A stretch of DNA of 64,000 bases from an uncultured Lachnospiraceae bacterium (GCA_910589075.1 CAJUSK010000010.1:185707-249706), one strand, 5' to 3'. Shown: positions 8,389-17,756, counted from the stretch's first letter. The notes: generated by a model not told the origin, from the sequence alone. A program made the numbers and translations.

Positions 8389-9064
8389 TATACCGCTCCT
8401 TTGTCATGCATTCTGTTGTATATTTACTTTAACGGTAATATTGACACCAAAATTACTGTGAAAATCTCAAAATGTTGCAGATACAAATAACACTGTCCAC
8501 TTTCATTATACAGCGATACGCATAAGTCTGCATGGACATTCAGTAAGGAAATATCAGGAATCATCGTTTCATCGGATTTGCAAAAAGATACTTTCAGAAA
8601 ATTCTACAGATATGCTTTTAAAGAAACGCCGCGCTTAGGGTCACTGATGCATAACAAAACATCAGAAAAATCTCTCTGTTCGTTCTGTTATCATTGACGA
8701 TATAATTCTACCATGTCTGATTCATATTGACAAGAGTCTTGACTGTTCAGGCGCTGCTGCATACAAAATACCGGAATACTCTGCGCAATCAGAAAGCACA
8801 TCCGATTCCCACCCTGCGTTACCACACTTTCACACAATACAGTATGTACAAAATAAACAAATACGATTCAGAATCGGGCAAATGCGTGCTTTGTATGCTT
8901 TGCATTCCATGTTCCCTGATCACACCTGTAAAACAATAGAAAGCACGCTCTGCGAACTTTCTATTGCCATGAACAGCAAAACGGGAACCGGCATAACACT
9001 CCGAATCCCGTTCCGGTATATATGTTTTTGTTTTCATCCTTTTAATTTTGACACATTTTCTGCT
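8389..9064. other. Non-coding stretch
   Basis: About 680 bases without a convincing gene; possible frames lack ribosome binding sites and coding character. Apart from one palindromic repeat (8932-8972) I see nothing definable. Confidence 0.6.
8932..8972 (+). repeat. Palindromic repeat copy
   Basis: ACAATAGAAAG and CTTTCTATTG(C) arms flank the core CACGCTCTGCGAA, ending in CATGAA. Confidence 0.85.
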
Positions 9065-10387
9065 TCACTTTCCCTGCAAAGACTCCTCCTGAAGTTTATC
9101 AAACGCTTCCATACATTCATCCACGGTGGCGCCTCCCAGCAGGTCCCGCACGATCACACAAGTATTCCCCCACTGTTCCACCTTCATACTGGCGTTGGCC
9201 CCCAATACATAAACATTTTCGCTGATCCTGTCATTCAATGGCTGTAACGCCGGAATACAGTCTACTTCCACATTTTTGGAAGGAGAGATTACCTGATTGG
9301 TTTCCGCATACATCTGTAGCGCTTCATCAGAAAGCATTATATCCAATACTTGCATGGCATCTTCACGATTCACCGCATCCGCGCCTACGCCAAAACCAGT
9401 CATGGAGATTACCGGCATCTGTCCCCGGCTGCTGGGAAACCCAATCACCACCATAGGGAAATCCGGATCCCCATAGGCAGTCTCCGAGTTGGCCGCCCCC
9501 CAGTAAGCCATGACAATGGGGGTTTTCTGCGTCAGGAAGTCCTCGCCCTCCCCCTCTATTGCCTCGCTTACATAAGCCTTCTGTGCATCAATATAACCAC
9601 AGTCGATCATTTCCTGTAAAAATTCAAAAGCAGGACGCATATAATCACTGTATTTGCTCTCCCCACTGTTCAGAGCGGCAATCTCCGCCTCCGTATTTCC
9701 GCCGTTATACAAATCCCCATATGCCTGCGCAAATACAAACGTCTCCAGCCACCAGCGGTTGGCGCCTACCGGTGTCTCAATTCCGTTTTCCTTAAATACC
9801 CGGCAACATTCCAGAAATTCTTCCGGTGTTTCCGGCAACTGCAGATGATACGCATCAAACATATCCTGATTGATAAACAGCCCATACGCTACCACTTCCT
9901 GGGGAATTCCTATCAGTTTTCCATCTACCGTATTCGCAGTTTTCACAACGTCCCGCAGATTCTCCACACAGGAAAGCCCCGACATATCTGCCAGCAGTCC
10001 CTCCTCCCCCAATGCCCTGAGGGTATCCGGGTTTAAGAGGTAGATATCATCCAGATTGTGTTGTGCCCGTTCAAGCAGTACCTCGTCATACGTTTTTTCC
10101 TGATAATCTTCTGCGGTATAAGTTATATAGGCTACAGACACGCCCAATCGTTCTTCCGCCATGGCAACTGTCAGTTCCGACGCGGTTCTGGCCACATTTT
10201 CAGCATCCGGCTCTATTTTCTCCATGGGGCTGAACAGGTTTACGACGCTCTTTTCCTCTTCCTCGGATGTAATCAGATTTCTTCCGGCTTTTTCCTGCCT
10301 GCCACAGGCTGTCAGTGTAAAAATCATTGCACCTGTCAACACTGCCGCCGCCAGTATGCACGTCTTTTTATTCCGGATATGTTTCAT
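9065..10387 (-). CDS. Extracellular solute-binding lipoprotein (family 1), partner of hybrid kinase
   Basis: 440 residues. The N-terminus is a lipoprotein signal with lipobox LTAC, so the mature protein is anchored outside the membrane by a lipidated cysteine near residue 28. The rest is a two-lobe family-1 solute-binding fold (residues ~50-430), with typical stretches such as GKLIGIPQEVVAYGLFINQDMFDAY. RBS AAGGAG precedes the ATG. No ABC permease or ATPase gene is nearby. Instead it follows a hybrid histidine kinase gene by 13 bases in the same operon. I infer that it delivers a ligand signal to the kinase. Ligand unknown, sugar or oligosaccharide most likely. Confidence 0.88.
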   Translation of the reverse strand: MKHIRNKKTCILAAAVLTGAMIFTLTACGRQEKAGRNLITSEEEEKSVVNLFSPMEKIEPDAENVARTASELTVAMAEERLGVSVAYITYTAEDYQEKTYDEVLLERAQHNLDDIYLLNPDTLRALGEEGLLADMSGLSCVENLRDVVKTANTVDGKLIGIPQEVVAYGLFINQDMFDAYHLQLPETPEEFLECCRVFKENGIETPVGANRWWLETFVFAQAYGDLYNGGNTEAEIAALNSGESKYSDYMRPAFEFLQEMIDCGYIDAQKAYVSEAIEGEGEDFLTQKTPIVMAYWGAANSETAYGDPDFPMVVIGFPSSRGQMPVISMTGFGVGADAVNREDAMQVLDIMLSDEALQMYAETNQVISPSKNVEVDCIPALQPLNDRISENVYVLGANASMKVEQWGNTCVIVRDLLGGATVDECMEAFDKLQEESLQGK

Positions 10388-10400
10388 ATATAACTCCTTT

Positions 10401-12968
10401 TTACGTATACTCCTTAATGACTTTCTTTAACAATTCCACATCAATGGGTTTGGACAAATGAACATCCATCCCGGCATCCAATGCCTCCTTTTCATCTTCC
10501 GCAAAAGCGTTGGCTGTCATGGCTATAATCGGAATTGTCCTCGCATCGCTGCGCTGCAGCCCGCGGATTGCCCTGGTTGCATCATAACCATTCATAACGG
10601 GCATCTGTACATCCATCAAAATAGCGCTGAACTCCCCTTCCTTTGAATTTTTAAAGCGTTCCAGCGCAATCTGGCCATTTTCCGCCACTTCACAGCTCGC
10701 GCCTTCGATAGATAATATTTCCGCCAAAATTTCCGCATTGATCTCATTATCTTCTGCCGCCAGAAAATGAAGTCCTGTCAAATCACACGCTTCTGCCCGG
10801 ACCTGACTGCCTGTTTCCGACGTCATCCGCATCTCCACAATTTTTTCCTGCAGGGCAGATACAAAAAACGGTTTGGACAAAAAGCCTGTACCCGGAAGCC
10901 TAAGCGCATCTTCCATACCTTCTTCCTCAGCAGTCAGCAGCAGCAGAGGCACCTCATCCGGCACAAGTTTCCGTATTTCTTTTGCCGCCTCTATACCATC
11001 CACGCCAGGGGTATCCAGATCCAGCAGTATCATCTGACAGTCTTTCCGGGATGTCATCAGTCCGCCGCCCTCCGGCAGACCTTTCATTTCTTCCGCACTG
11101 TATTGAAGATCCACCGAAACACCCACACCCTCCATAAGTGTCTGTATGTTCCGGCCTGTTTCTTCATTTCCGCCCACCGACAATATCCGGTGAATCCCGT
11201 TTTCTTTCCAGAACTGCATATCAGCCTGCCCTTCCGGTATACGGAATTCCAGCTCCACCCGGAACAGGCTGCCCTTATCCACCTCGCTGGTAACATCAAT
11301 CGTGCCGCCCATCAGCTCCACAATGCTTTTCGTAATTGCCATCCCCAGGCCCGTACCCTGGACTTTATTGGTGGTACTGTTTTCTGCTCTGGTAAATGCG
11401 TCAAAAATAGTCTCCAGATATTCCGGCGTCATTCCGTACCCGTCATCTTCCACTTCGATGCGCATATGCTCAAACTGCGCAGAGCGCTGCCTGAGCCCGA
11501 TGATACGAAACCAGATATTGCCGCCTTCCGGCGTATACTTGACGGCATTGGAAAGCAGATTGATCAGAATCTGATTGATTCTCGTTTCGTCTCCCAGCAG
11601 CCGTTCATATCTTATTCCGGTTACTTCGAGATGAAATTTCTGGCTTCTCGCCCTGGCCATAGGCCGGATAATGGCATCTACGGAAGATACCAGATCATTG
11701 AGCGTAAACTCTTCCACGCTGAGAACCACTTTCCCGCTCTCAATCTTGGACACATCCAGCACATCATTGATCAGGTTGAGCAGATGCTGTCCTGAGGCAG
11801 TTATCTTCTTCGTATATTCTCTTACCTTCTCCGGATTTTCCGCATCCCTTGCCAAAAGTGTGGTAAAACCCAGCACCGCATTCATAGGGGTTCGGATATC
11901 GTGTGACATATTGGATAAGAACATTGTTTTGGAATTGCTTGCGGCCTGGGCTGCCTGCAGCGCTTCCGCCAGCCGCCCGTTATGAATCTCCCGCTCCTTT
12001 TCCTGTTCTTTTTTGAGCCTGTTCTGCTCCCTCTGATTCATATAATATAAAATGCAACACAGGAAAAAAGCAGTCAACATCACAACCACTACGATCAGAA
12101 TGTTCTGATTGACGCTCTTTCCCTCCTGCTGTATCGCCTCAACCGGCACATATCCAATGAGGTACATCGTCCCGTCGTTTACTGTCCACATATAATTCAG
12201 GGCATCTTTCCTCCGGATATCGTGATAGAACAGAATGTTTTTTCCGCTCTCCACACATGCTTCCACTTCGGCACGCAGATCCGCTTCCTGAATATTGTTT
12301 GCCCGGTAAAAATCTTCCAGATTCAGATGGCCCGCGTCCCGTTCTCCCATGCCCTTAGGCTTCAGCACAAACCGCCGCGTCTCCCCATCCATAATATAGA
12401 GCATCGCTTTTCCGCCGTAAAACCCGGGAGGAAGGGATCTGTCCAGAGAATCATATACATACTCCACATACAGGCTGCCGATCTCCTGCCCGTCTCTCAC
12501 AACAGGACATCGAATGGAATAGGCCCAGGTTCCCATATGGTTTACATAAGAATCAGAGAATGCCAGACCGTCTACCATACGCCGCTCCGAAAAAGTCAGT
12601 TCTTCCACATCAAAACGCTCACCGGTGCTGGTAACCCCCATACGCTCTCCGGACCGGACAAACGATACCTTCACAATTGTCTGGTTTTCCTGCCAAGTGC
12701 GAATATAAGCTTCCGGGTCCTCCGACATGGCTATCTCTTCGGCCATCAGTTTCTGGAATTCCACATCCTTATCCAACATGGACTCTATGGTACATTTAAT
12801 CAAATCCAGACTTTCGCTCAGATTCTGAATGGCAGATGCGGACATCTCCTCCGAAATCTTATGTGCCACTGAAAATACCACAACTCCTAAAATACCAAAT
12901 ACCAGTACAATAGAAAGAAGCAAAGAAATCCCTTTGTCCACTCTTTTTCCGTTTTGCTTCTTTTTCAT
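10401..12968 (-). CDS. Hybrid sensor histidine kinase/response regulator
   Basis: 855 residues from the ATG at 12968, with GGGG 8 bases upstream. The order is: membrane helix (~15-35), extracellular sensor domain (~36-285, dCache-like), second membrane helix (~288-309), coiled-coil linker, HisKA with phospho-acceptor His at about 356 (SHDIRTPMN), HATPase with N-box NLLSNAVKY and GTGLGMAI, a degenerate receiver-like domain (MILLDLDTPGVDG), and a C-terminal receiver with AEDNEIN and phospho-Asp in LMDVQMPVMNG. There is no DNA-binding output, so a separate regulator or phosphorelay partner is required. It is the same length and order as the kinase at 45643-48204, and both precede a solute-binding lipoprotein gene. 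Confidence 0.92.
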   Translation of the reverse strand: MKKKQNGKRVDKGISLLLSIVLVFGILGVVVFSVAHKISEEMSASAIQNLSESLDLIKCTIESMLDKDVEFQKLMAEEIAMSEDPEAYIRTWQENQTIVKVSFVRSGERMGVTSTGERFDVEELTFSERRMVDGLAFSDSYVNHMGTWAYSIRCPVVRDGQEIGSLYVEYVYDSLDRSLPPGFYGGKAMLYIMDGETRRFVLKPKGMGERDAGHLNLEDFYRANNIQEADLRAEVEACVESGKNILFYHDIRRKDALNYMWTVNDGTMYLIGYVPVEAIQQEGKSVNQNILIVVVVMLTAFFLCCILYYMNQREQNRLKKEQEKEREIHNGRLAEALQAAQAASNSKTMFLSNMSHDIRTPMNAVLGFTTLLARDAENPEKVREYTKKITASGQHLLNLINDVLDVSKIESGKVVLSVEEFTLNDLVSSVDAIIRPMARARSQKFHLEVTGIRYERLLGDETRINQILINLLSNAVKYTPEGGNIWFRIIGLRQRSAQFEHMRIEVEDDGYGMTPEYLETIFDAFTRAENSTTNKVQGTGLGMAITKSIVELMGGTIDVTSEVDKGSLFRVELEFRIPEGQADMQFWKENGIHRILSVGGNEETGRNIQTLMEGVGVSVDLQYSAEEMKGLPEGGGLMTSRKDCQMILLDLDTPGVDGIEAAKEIRKLVPDEVPLLLLTAEEEGMEDALRLPGTGFLSKPFFVSALQEKIVEMRMTSETGSQVRAEACDLTGLHFLAAEDNEINAEILAEILSIEGASCEVAENGQIALERFKNSKEGEFSAILMDVQMPVMNGYDATRAIRGLQRSDARTIPIIAMTANAFAEDEKEALDAGMDVHLSKPIDVELLKKVIKEYT

Positions 12969-13060
12969 ATCAATATCCCCATTCTGCCATCCGGGCAGTG
13001 ATTGCTGTATACCGCCGCCAACATAAAAGCAGCGCCTGGTATCATTTTTCATGTTGATTT

Positions 13061-13090
13061 ATTATACGCTTTTCCCTGTTTTTGTGTCAA
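13061..13090 (-). promoter_or_regulatory. Promoter of the hybrid kinase/binding protein operon
   Basis: Perfect TTGACA (13085-13090) and TATAAT (13061-13066) on the minus strand, 18-base spacing, about 93 bases before the chosen start codon. Confidence 0.85.
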
Positions 13091-13129
13091 TATTTATCCT
13101 GAGCGGATGGGATGGCAGGCGCATCAATA

Positions 13130-13170
13130 CAACAATCAAAAGCACACTTTGCGAATGTTTATTGTCATAC
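13130..13170 (+). repeat. Palindromic repeat copy (diverged)
   Basis: AACAATCAAAAGCACACTTTGCGAA core with right arm TTTATTGTCAT. The arms have drifted but the core and CAT tail are kept. Confidence 0.7.
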
Positions 13171-13173
13171 ACA

Positions 13174-13236
13174 AAAAATACCCACACAGATCCGGAACAA
13201 CTCTGTTCCCTGTAAGGATCTGTTATGGGTATTTTT
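13174..13236 (-). terminator. Terminator after the 13239-13829 gene
   Basis: Stem ATACCCA..ACAGATCC paired with GGATCTGT..GGGTAT, flanked on both sides by T/A tracts, directly after the stop codon. It should work in both directions. Confidence 0.85.
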
Positions 13237-13238
13237 GT

Positions 13239-13829
13239 CTAACTGTTCTTTCTCGCTTCTTTTTTGGCTGCCTTGAGATCGGTCACTCCATTGGCAGCAT
13301 TGACTTCCTCCATCAGTGCCCTGGAAAATTGTGCAAATGCCTCCGCCTCTTCTTTCTGCTGGATGTTCACCGGATGATATTTATCGTCCTTCGTGTTACT
13401 CTCCACAACAAACAATGTGAACAGTTCTTTTCTGTCTTTATCATACAATGTCAGAACCCCGTTATTTTTTGCTTCCACCATACCCAGGTCATTTTTTCCG
13501 TAATGGAGATATTCTCCATAGCTGATGTCCCCGCCTTCAATGGCCAGCGGCACCAGATAAAGATCCCCCGGTTTAAAGGCAACGGCATAATACCAGTATT
13601 TGGTGGTGGTTGTCACGGTTCTGCCGCCACCGCCCAGGGTCAGTTCTTCCCGTGTACCGTAAGCCGCCGTATAAGACTCACCGCCCGGCACCGCTCGTTT
13701 TACAATGTCTTTGATTCGCTGCTTTTCCTCACTGTTGGCGCCTATCTTTTCATCAATGGTCATCTTCACATAGACGATGATAAATAGAATGACCACTGCA
13801 ACAACACCAATTATCACATAATTTGTCAT
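13239..13829 (-). CDS. Membrane-anchored protein of unknown function
   Basis: 196 residues. One N-terminal membrane helix (residues 4-22, VIIGVVAVVILFIIVYVKM) is followed by a soluble domain on one side of the membrane. The soluble part has beta-rich segments (TTTTKYWYYAVAFKPGDLYLVPL and VLTLYDKDRKELFTLFVVES) and ends in a charged Lys/Ala-rich tail. AGGAGG lies upstream of the ATG. It is downstream of an AgrC/AgrA-like pair with a 125-base gap and ends in a strong terminator, so it may belong to that transcription unit. I do not recognise the family. Confidence 0.75.
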   Translation of the reverse strand: MTNYVIIGVVAVVILFIIVYVKMTIDEKIGANSEEKQRIKDIVKRAVPGGESYTAAYGTREELTLGGGGRTVTTTTKYWYYAVAFKPGDLYLVPLAIEGGDISYGEYLHYGKNDLGMVEAKNNGVLTLYDKDRKELFTLFVVESNTKDDKYHPVNIQQKEEAEAFAQFSRALMEEVNAANGVTDLKAAKKEARKNS

Positions 13830-13954
13830 ACCTGCTTTTTCCTCCTTTGGCAGTCATTGTGTATGGTTTCTTCCTGTATATTTCGGACAGACCACCTGGA
13901 GTTTTAGCGCTTTGTCAGATTTGGAAAAAATATTGCAGATTTGGAAACAGGTAC

Positions 13955-15286
13955 TTATTTGGGATTGGGAATCAGAATGGAAAAACGAAAACTACTCCTG
14001 TCATGATCAATCACATATTTTCCATGGTATTTTTCCACTGTTTCGATCACATTGCGGATGCCGAATCCATGCTCTCCCCCATCATCTGCCGTCTTTGTCG
14101 TCAGAAACAGGCCGTTCTCCACAATCGGTTCCGTCTGCAGGCTGTTCTGAACCGAAAGGATCACACGCTCATCTTCCAGTACAAATTTCAGTCGAATCCG
14201 CCCCGTTTTCTCACTTTGCCCGCAGGCCTCAAACGCATTGCCCAGCAGATTGGAAAGCAGGATAACAATATCGTCTTCCTGGATGTTCAGCCGGGACAGG
14301 TTATTTATTTTCAGGACAAATACGATACCGGCGGCCACTGCTTCCTGGTATTTCGTATTTAATATGGCGTTGACAATCACATTGCCCGTATCTATGCTGC
14401 CTGTACTTGTCAGCATGGAATTTCCGATTTTCTCCAGATAAGCCTGTAATTCCTCATACTTTTTTTCTGCCGCCAGGGCACTGATGGCCGTCATCTGGTT
14501 TTTATATTCGTGGGCACGTTTCTTTTGCCTGTCCAGATTTTCTGCCATGGAACGATACATCGCCATCTCGCTTTTAACTTTTTCCCGAAAGACTGCATCC
14601 TCTCTCCGCTTCTGTTCCCGCTTCGTCACTTCAATGGTCAAACGGTATACCACAAGATCAATGAACAGAATCCCCACCGCCAGAAAGAGAAAAGACCGGC
14701 CGGACCCTGTGTCCTGCTGTAAAAGGTAAACAGGCACACCGCTGATAATCAGAAACGAAACAACCGTACACAGTGAGCTGAAAAACAAAAGCCACCATTC
14801 TCTGTCCGTCAGCACATCCAAAGACCCGCGGCTGCTCATCCGGCCCAACAGCACAATGCCACCCCACAGCAGCGCCTTGCTCACCAGCACAAAAATAACG
14901 TCGCCGGACAACAGCAGCATAAAAATCCCCTGGGGATTGCCCGGAATGCACCACAACACTGCGGCTACCATGACAGCGGCCATATATTCAGTGACAATGG
15001 TCAGCCCATAATACAACAGTGACAATACAAGGGCCATCACATACCGGATGCGGAACGTCACAAGCATAAAATACGAAACAAACAGGCAGACTGCCGCCGC
15101 TCTGCAATACACATCCTGGAAAATGGCATCGGCCGCCAGACATACCACCACCAGAATACATCCTCCTGCCGCCTGCATACGTCTGCTCTGTTCTCTTCCG
15201 GTCTGCACGAAAGAACGAAGCAATACAATACAACAATAAACTTCCCATCCTTTTTCAGCGGCTACCGCCAGATATTCAGCCGCCAT
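13955..15286 (-). CDS. AgrC-like GHKL sensor histidine kinase
   Basis: About 443 residues. The N-terminal half has roughly six membrane helices. The cytoplasmic half has the H-box AHEYKNQM (phospho-acceptor His followed by the E..N pattern of GHKL kinases), N-box NLLGNAFEAC, and ATP-lid HGFGIRNV. This is the architecture of peptide-sensing AgrC/ComD kinases. The ATG at 15286 overlaps the TGA of the upstream response regulator by one base, so translation is coupled. No agrB, agrD or bacteriocin precursor gene is visible within several kilobases, so the signal is unknown. Confidence 0.9.
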   Translation of the reverse strand: MAAEYLAVAAEKGWEVYCCIVLLRSFVQTGREQSRRMQAAGGCILVVVCLAADAIFQDVYCRAAAVCLFVSYFMLVTFRIRYVMALVLSLLYYGLTIVTEYMAAVMVAAVLWCIPGNPQGIFMLLLSGDVIFVLVSKALLWGGIVLLGRMSSRGSLDVLTDREWWLLFFSSLCTVVSFLIISGVPVYLLQQDTGSGRSFLFLAVGILFIDLVVYRLTIEVTKREQKRREDAVFREKVKSEMAMYRSMAENLDRQKKRAHEYKNQMTAISALAAEKKYEELQAYLEKIGNSMLTSTGSIDTGNVIVNAILNTKYQEAVAAGIVFVLKINNLSRLNIQEDDIVILLSNLLGNAFEACGQSEKTGRIRLKFVLEDERVILSVQNSLQTEPIVENGLFLTTKTADDGGEHGFGIRNVIETVEKYHGKYVIDHDRSSFRFSILIPNPK

Positions 15287-16011
15287 CACAGTTCTCCCTG
15301 CTTCCGGATATATTCCTTTTCCACATCCTTATAATATCGCTTGGATATGTTTACCGACAGACCATCTTTCAGGGAAACCGTATACCGCTGCACATTTTTC
15401 ACATATTTTAAATTGACAAGAAAGCTCTGGTGTACACGGATAAATCCATACCGGCGCAATTCCTGTTCCACCACATCCAGCCTGCCATACTTATAATACT
15501 CTCTGATCCTGTCTTCCATCACATAAAACAGAACTCTGTGCAGCCTGCTTTCCACATACAGAACAGAGTCCAGCAGAATATGCCGTTTCCCCTGTGGAAA
15601 ATCAACCTCATATTTCGCCTGCCTGCGCCGCATCCCGTCAGTCACCGCATCCAGACATTCATACAATGTGCCTTCCAGCCCTTTCTGCTCCTTTAGCAGA
15701 TACCGGACTGCACCCACTTTATAGCCCTCCGGCGCCCAGGTTATGTATGCTGTCACAAATACAATGGAAACATCCGGCGACGCCTGTCTGATCGCTTTTG
15801 CCGTCTCCATCCCGTCCAGCTCTTCCATGTTGATATCCAGAAACACCACATCATATCGTATGCCTTCCGCTTCCTGCTCCAACAACTTCTTACCGGATGA
15901 AAACACATCAATCCGAAAATCGTACCCGGATTTTTTCATATAGGCTGTGATAAGCTTCTTTTCCTGAAGCCTGAAATATTCTTCGTCATCACACACTGCA
16001 ATCAGAAACAT
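15286..16011 (-). CDS. LytTR-family response regulator (AgrA-like)
   Basis: 241 residues. Receiver domain (1-120) with acidic pair CDDEE and phospho-Asp in VVFLDINMEELDG; LytTR DNA-binding domain (~135-238) with the RLHRVLFYV and FIRVHQSFLVNLKYVKNV segments and the C-terminal VNISKRYYKDV typical of the fold. GAGG precedes the ATG by 8 bases. It is co-transcribed and translationally coupled with the GHKL kinase downstream. It should bind paired direct repeats upstream of its targets, which are not identifiable here. Confidence 0.93.
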   Translation of the reverse strand: MFLIAVCDDEEYFRLQEKKLITAYMKKSGYDFRIDVFSSGKKLLEQEAEGIRYDVVFLDINMEELDGMETAKAIRQASPDVSIVFVTAYITWAPEGYKVGAVRYLLKEQKGLEGTLYECLDAVTDGMRRRQAKYEVDFPQGKRHILLDSVLYVESRLHRVLFYVMEDRIREYYKYGRLDVVEQELRRYGFIRVHQSFLVNLKYVKNVQRYTVSLKDGLSVNISKRYYKDVEKEYIRKQGEL

Positions 16012-16127
16012 ACACGGTCCTCTTTCTTAAAATATAATATGCAGTACAAAATGCGTCTCCTGTTTCCAATTTGATTCCTATGGGATTTACCGGCTGAAAC
16101 AATAAGCCGGTAAGCCCCGTAAAACAC

Positions 16128-16156
16128 AAAAAAATGAGCCAATTCCTCTGGCTCAT
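16128..16156 (-). terminator. Rho-independent terminator
   Basis: On the minus strand ATGAGCCA/TGGCTCAT with a 7-nt loop is followed by TTTTTT. It insulates the LytTR gene from transcription arriving from the Rpn gene side. Confidence 0.85.
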
Positions 16157-16160
16157 AAAA

Positions 16161-16242
16161 GGCAATAGAATCCACGCTCCGCGAGACTTCTATTGTCATG
16201 AACAATAGAAAGCACGGTTTGCGAACTTTCTATTGCCATGAA
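16161..16242 (+). repeat. Two tandem palindromic repeat copies
   Basis: Copy one (16161-16200) is the GAATCCACGC...GAGACTTC variant; copy two (16201-16242) is the GAAAGCACGG...GAACTTTC variant. They abut head to tail, and the second runs into the tRNA-Pro duplicate. Confidence 0.85.
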
Positions 16243-16269
16243 TAAATATCGGGGTGACAGGATTCGAAC
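16241..16269. other. Duplicate of tRNA-Pro 3' end (attachment-site-like, distal copy)
   Basis: These 29 bases are identical to 17603-17631, which comprise the T-loop to the 3' end of tRNA-Pro plus 8 downstream bases. Identity stops sharply at both ends. Such duplications mark integration of an element into a tRNA gene; the 1.36 kb between the copies carries an Rpn-type nuclease gene and no integrase. Confidence 0.75.
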
Positions 16270-16414
16270 ACCTTTTCCCAGTCTTTCCAAACATTTCCAG
16301 TCAGCTTTTCCCCCTGGCAGTCGAGCCTGAGAACCAATTCTCTAATTTTGCCCTTACAGAGGATGTCGCTGGGACATCACCGGAAAAGGGCCGGGACATC
16401 ACGGAATAGTTCTG

Positions 16415-17254
16415 CTAAACCTGTTGTAAAACCTGGGATTCAATTTCCTTCCGGTCTTCCTCCGACAGTTCCGGGAAATATTCGGCAATCTCGTCTATAG
16501 CAATTTTTCCCTTTTGTACCATGAAAATTGCCTTGTTCTTAACTGTTTCCTGTTTTATATCATTCTCAAAAGCCTTGTAAATCTGTTCCTCATCAAACAA
16601 TGTCATCATGATGTCCACAACCTCCTTTTCCCTGCTTTCCAGATACTCTTTCAGTACATTCCTGTCCTTGCAGATACGGATTGTTTCCGTGACTGTCTCT
16701 CTGGTATTACCGTAGCATTTTCTCTGCTCCTGATAGACCTTGCAGAAAATAATATACTGCCCGATAATGTCCCCTTCATTCTCCTGATATAACACCTTTA
16801 TTTGTGCATCAACAGCAATCCCGGCTCCATTGAAAAAATCCTTTGATAATGATATTATGTCCGGAATTGTTTTTCTTTCTCCTGTAAATATAACATACAG
16901 TTCCGGTTTGGGCATCTTCACCTTTTTGTTTCCATACAGATTCTGTTTCGTCCTTCTGAAATAATCATGATATGTCTGCATCAGATACATCAGCGCACGG
17001 ATGATAATGTTCATTGTCCATGTTGACTGGCTCTCCACCAACACCATGAGCCTGTCGCCTACGGAAAATCCCAGATCATTATAATCCCCGTCCACCAGCA
17101 CATGCTTGAGTGTGACATCTGCAATTTCATCCTCTGTGACCGCTCCGTCCTCCGGGTGCAGAGCCTGATATAACTGAAGCAGATACTTTTTCTCCTGAAA
17201 CAGGTGCGTGAACACGCTGTCCCGTATCTTTCGTTTCGGTGAATTATCCGGCAT
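16415..17254 (-). CDS. Rpn-family PD-(D/E)XK nuclease/putative transposase
   Basis: About 279 residues from the ATG at 17254, preceded by AAGGAG. It has the Rpn (YhgA-like) layout: an N-terminal RKIRDSVFTHLF segment, then the nuclease core with NDLGFSVGDRLMVLVESQST, in which the Asp and the Glu-X-Gln supply the expected metal site, then TMNIIIRALMYLMQTYHDYF. The C-terminal third is helical and acidic. Rpn proteins promote RecA-independent recombination and are often carried by mobile DNA. It lies between the two 29-bp tRNA-Pro copies. Downstream are two palindromic repeats and a terminator. Confidence 0.85.
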   Translation of the reverse strand: MPDNSPKRKIRDSVFTHLFQEKKYLLQLYQALHPEDGAVTEDEIADVTLKHVLVDGDYNDLGFSVGDRLMVLVESQSTWTMNIIIRALMYLMQTYHDYFRRTKQNLYGNKKVKMPKPELYVIFTGERKTIPDIISLSKDFFNGAGIAVDAQIKVLYQENEGDIIGQYIIFCKVYQEQRKCYGNTRETVTETIRICKDRNVLKEYLESREKEVVDIMMTLFDEEQIYKAFENDIKQETVKNKAIFMVQKGKIAIDEIAEYFPELSEEDRKEIESQVLQQV

Positions 17255-17531
17255 TCCCTTACTCCTTTTTTGCATTTTCCGGAAAATATGATGTCTCTCT
17301 TTTTCTATAGAATATTTTCATTATACAAAAAGCTTCTCCTGTTTACAATAAAATTCCCACGGAATTTTTGTCATGTATTCGAAGATCTCCTCCCATTTTG
17401 CCATATCCGACTCTGAAACACAGCCTCCCCGAAAACAGGAGATGAACCTGAAACACTGGATTACCACCAGGCACACTCGAAAAGTCTGCGATTTTCCTCG
17501 CTTTACGGCTGTCGCCGCATGTGTCCGATAT

Positions 17532-17570
17532 CAAAAAAAGCTGTGGATGAGCAAGCTCCCCACAGCTTTT
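17532..17570 (-). terminator. Terminator downstream of tRNA-Pro
   Basis: AAAAAGCTGTGG pairs with CCACAGCTTTTT around a 13-nt loop; on the minus strand the stem ends in a T-tract. It lies 40 bases after the tRNA. Confidence 0.8.
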
Positions 17571-17602
17571 TCCGCCACCGGACCCGTCCGGCTTATAGAT
17601 AT

Positions 17603-17631
17603 AATAAATATCGGGGTGACAGGATTCGAAC
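17603..17631. other. tRNA-Pro 3' end as integration site (proximal copy)
   Basis: Within the intact tRNA gene, this 29-bp block is repeated exactly at 16241-16269. It includes CAGGATTCGAAC of the T-arm. Confidence 0.75.
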
Positions 17632-17685
17632 CTGCGGCCTCCTGGTCCCAAACCAGGCGCTCTAGCCAAGCTGAGCCACACCCCG
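17611..17685 (-). tRNA. tRNA-Pro (anticodon TGG)
   Basis: Acceptor CGGGGTG/CACCCCG with discriminator A, C1-G72 pair typical of proline tRNA, anticodon stem CCTGG/CCAGG around TTTGGGA giving TGG, T-arm CAGGTTCGAATCCTG. Confidence 0.96.
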
Positions 17686-17756
17686 CCGTTCACTGTACTG
17701 ACAGACAGTCCCGAATACAAATCCATCTACAGGATATCTGCCATAGTGCATGTCAC

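Noticed and set aside
13821..13954. AgrD-like peptide gene near the GHKL kinase
   Set aside because: No short frame with an amphipathic leader and conserved Cys/Ser core is visible in the adjoining gaps.
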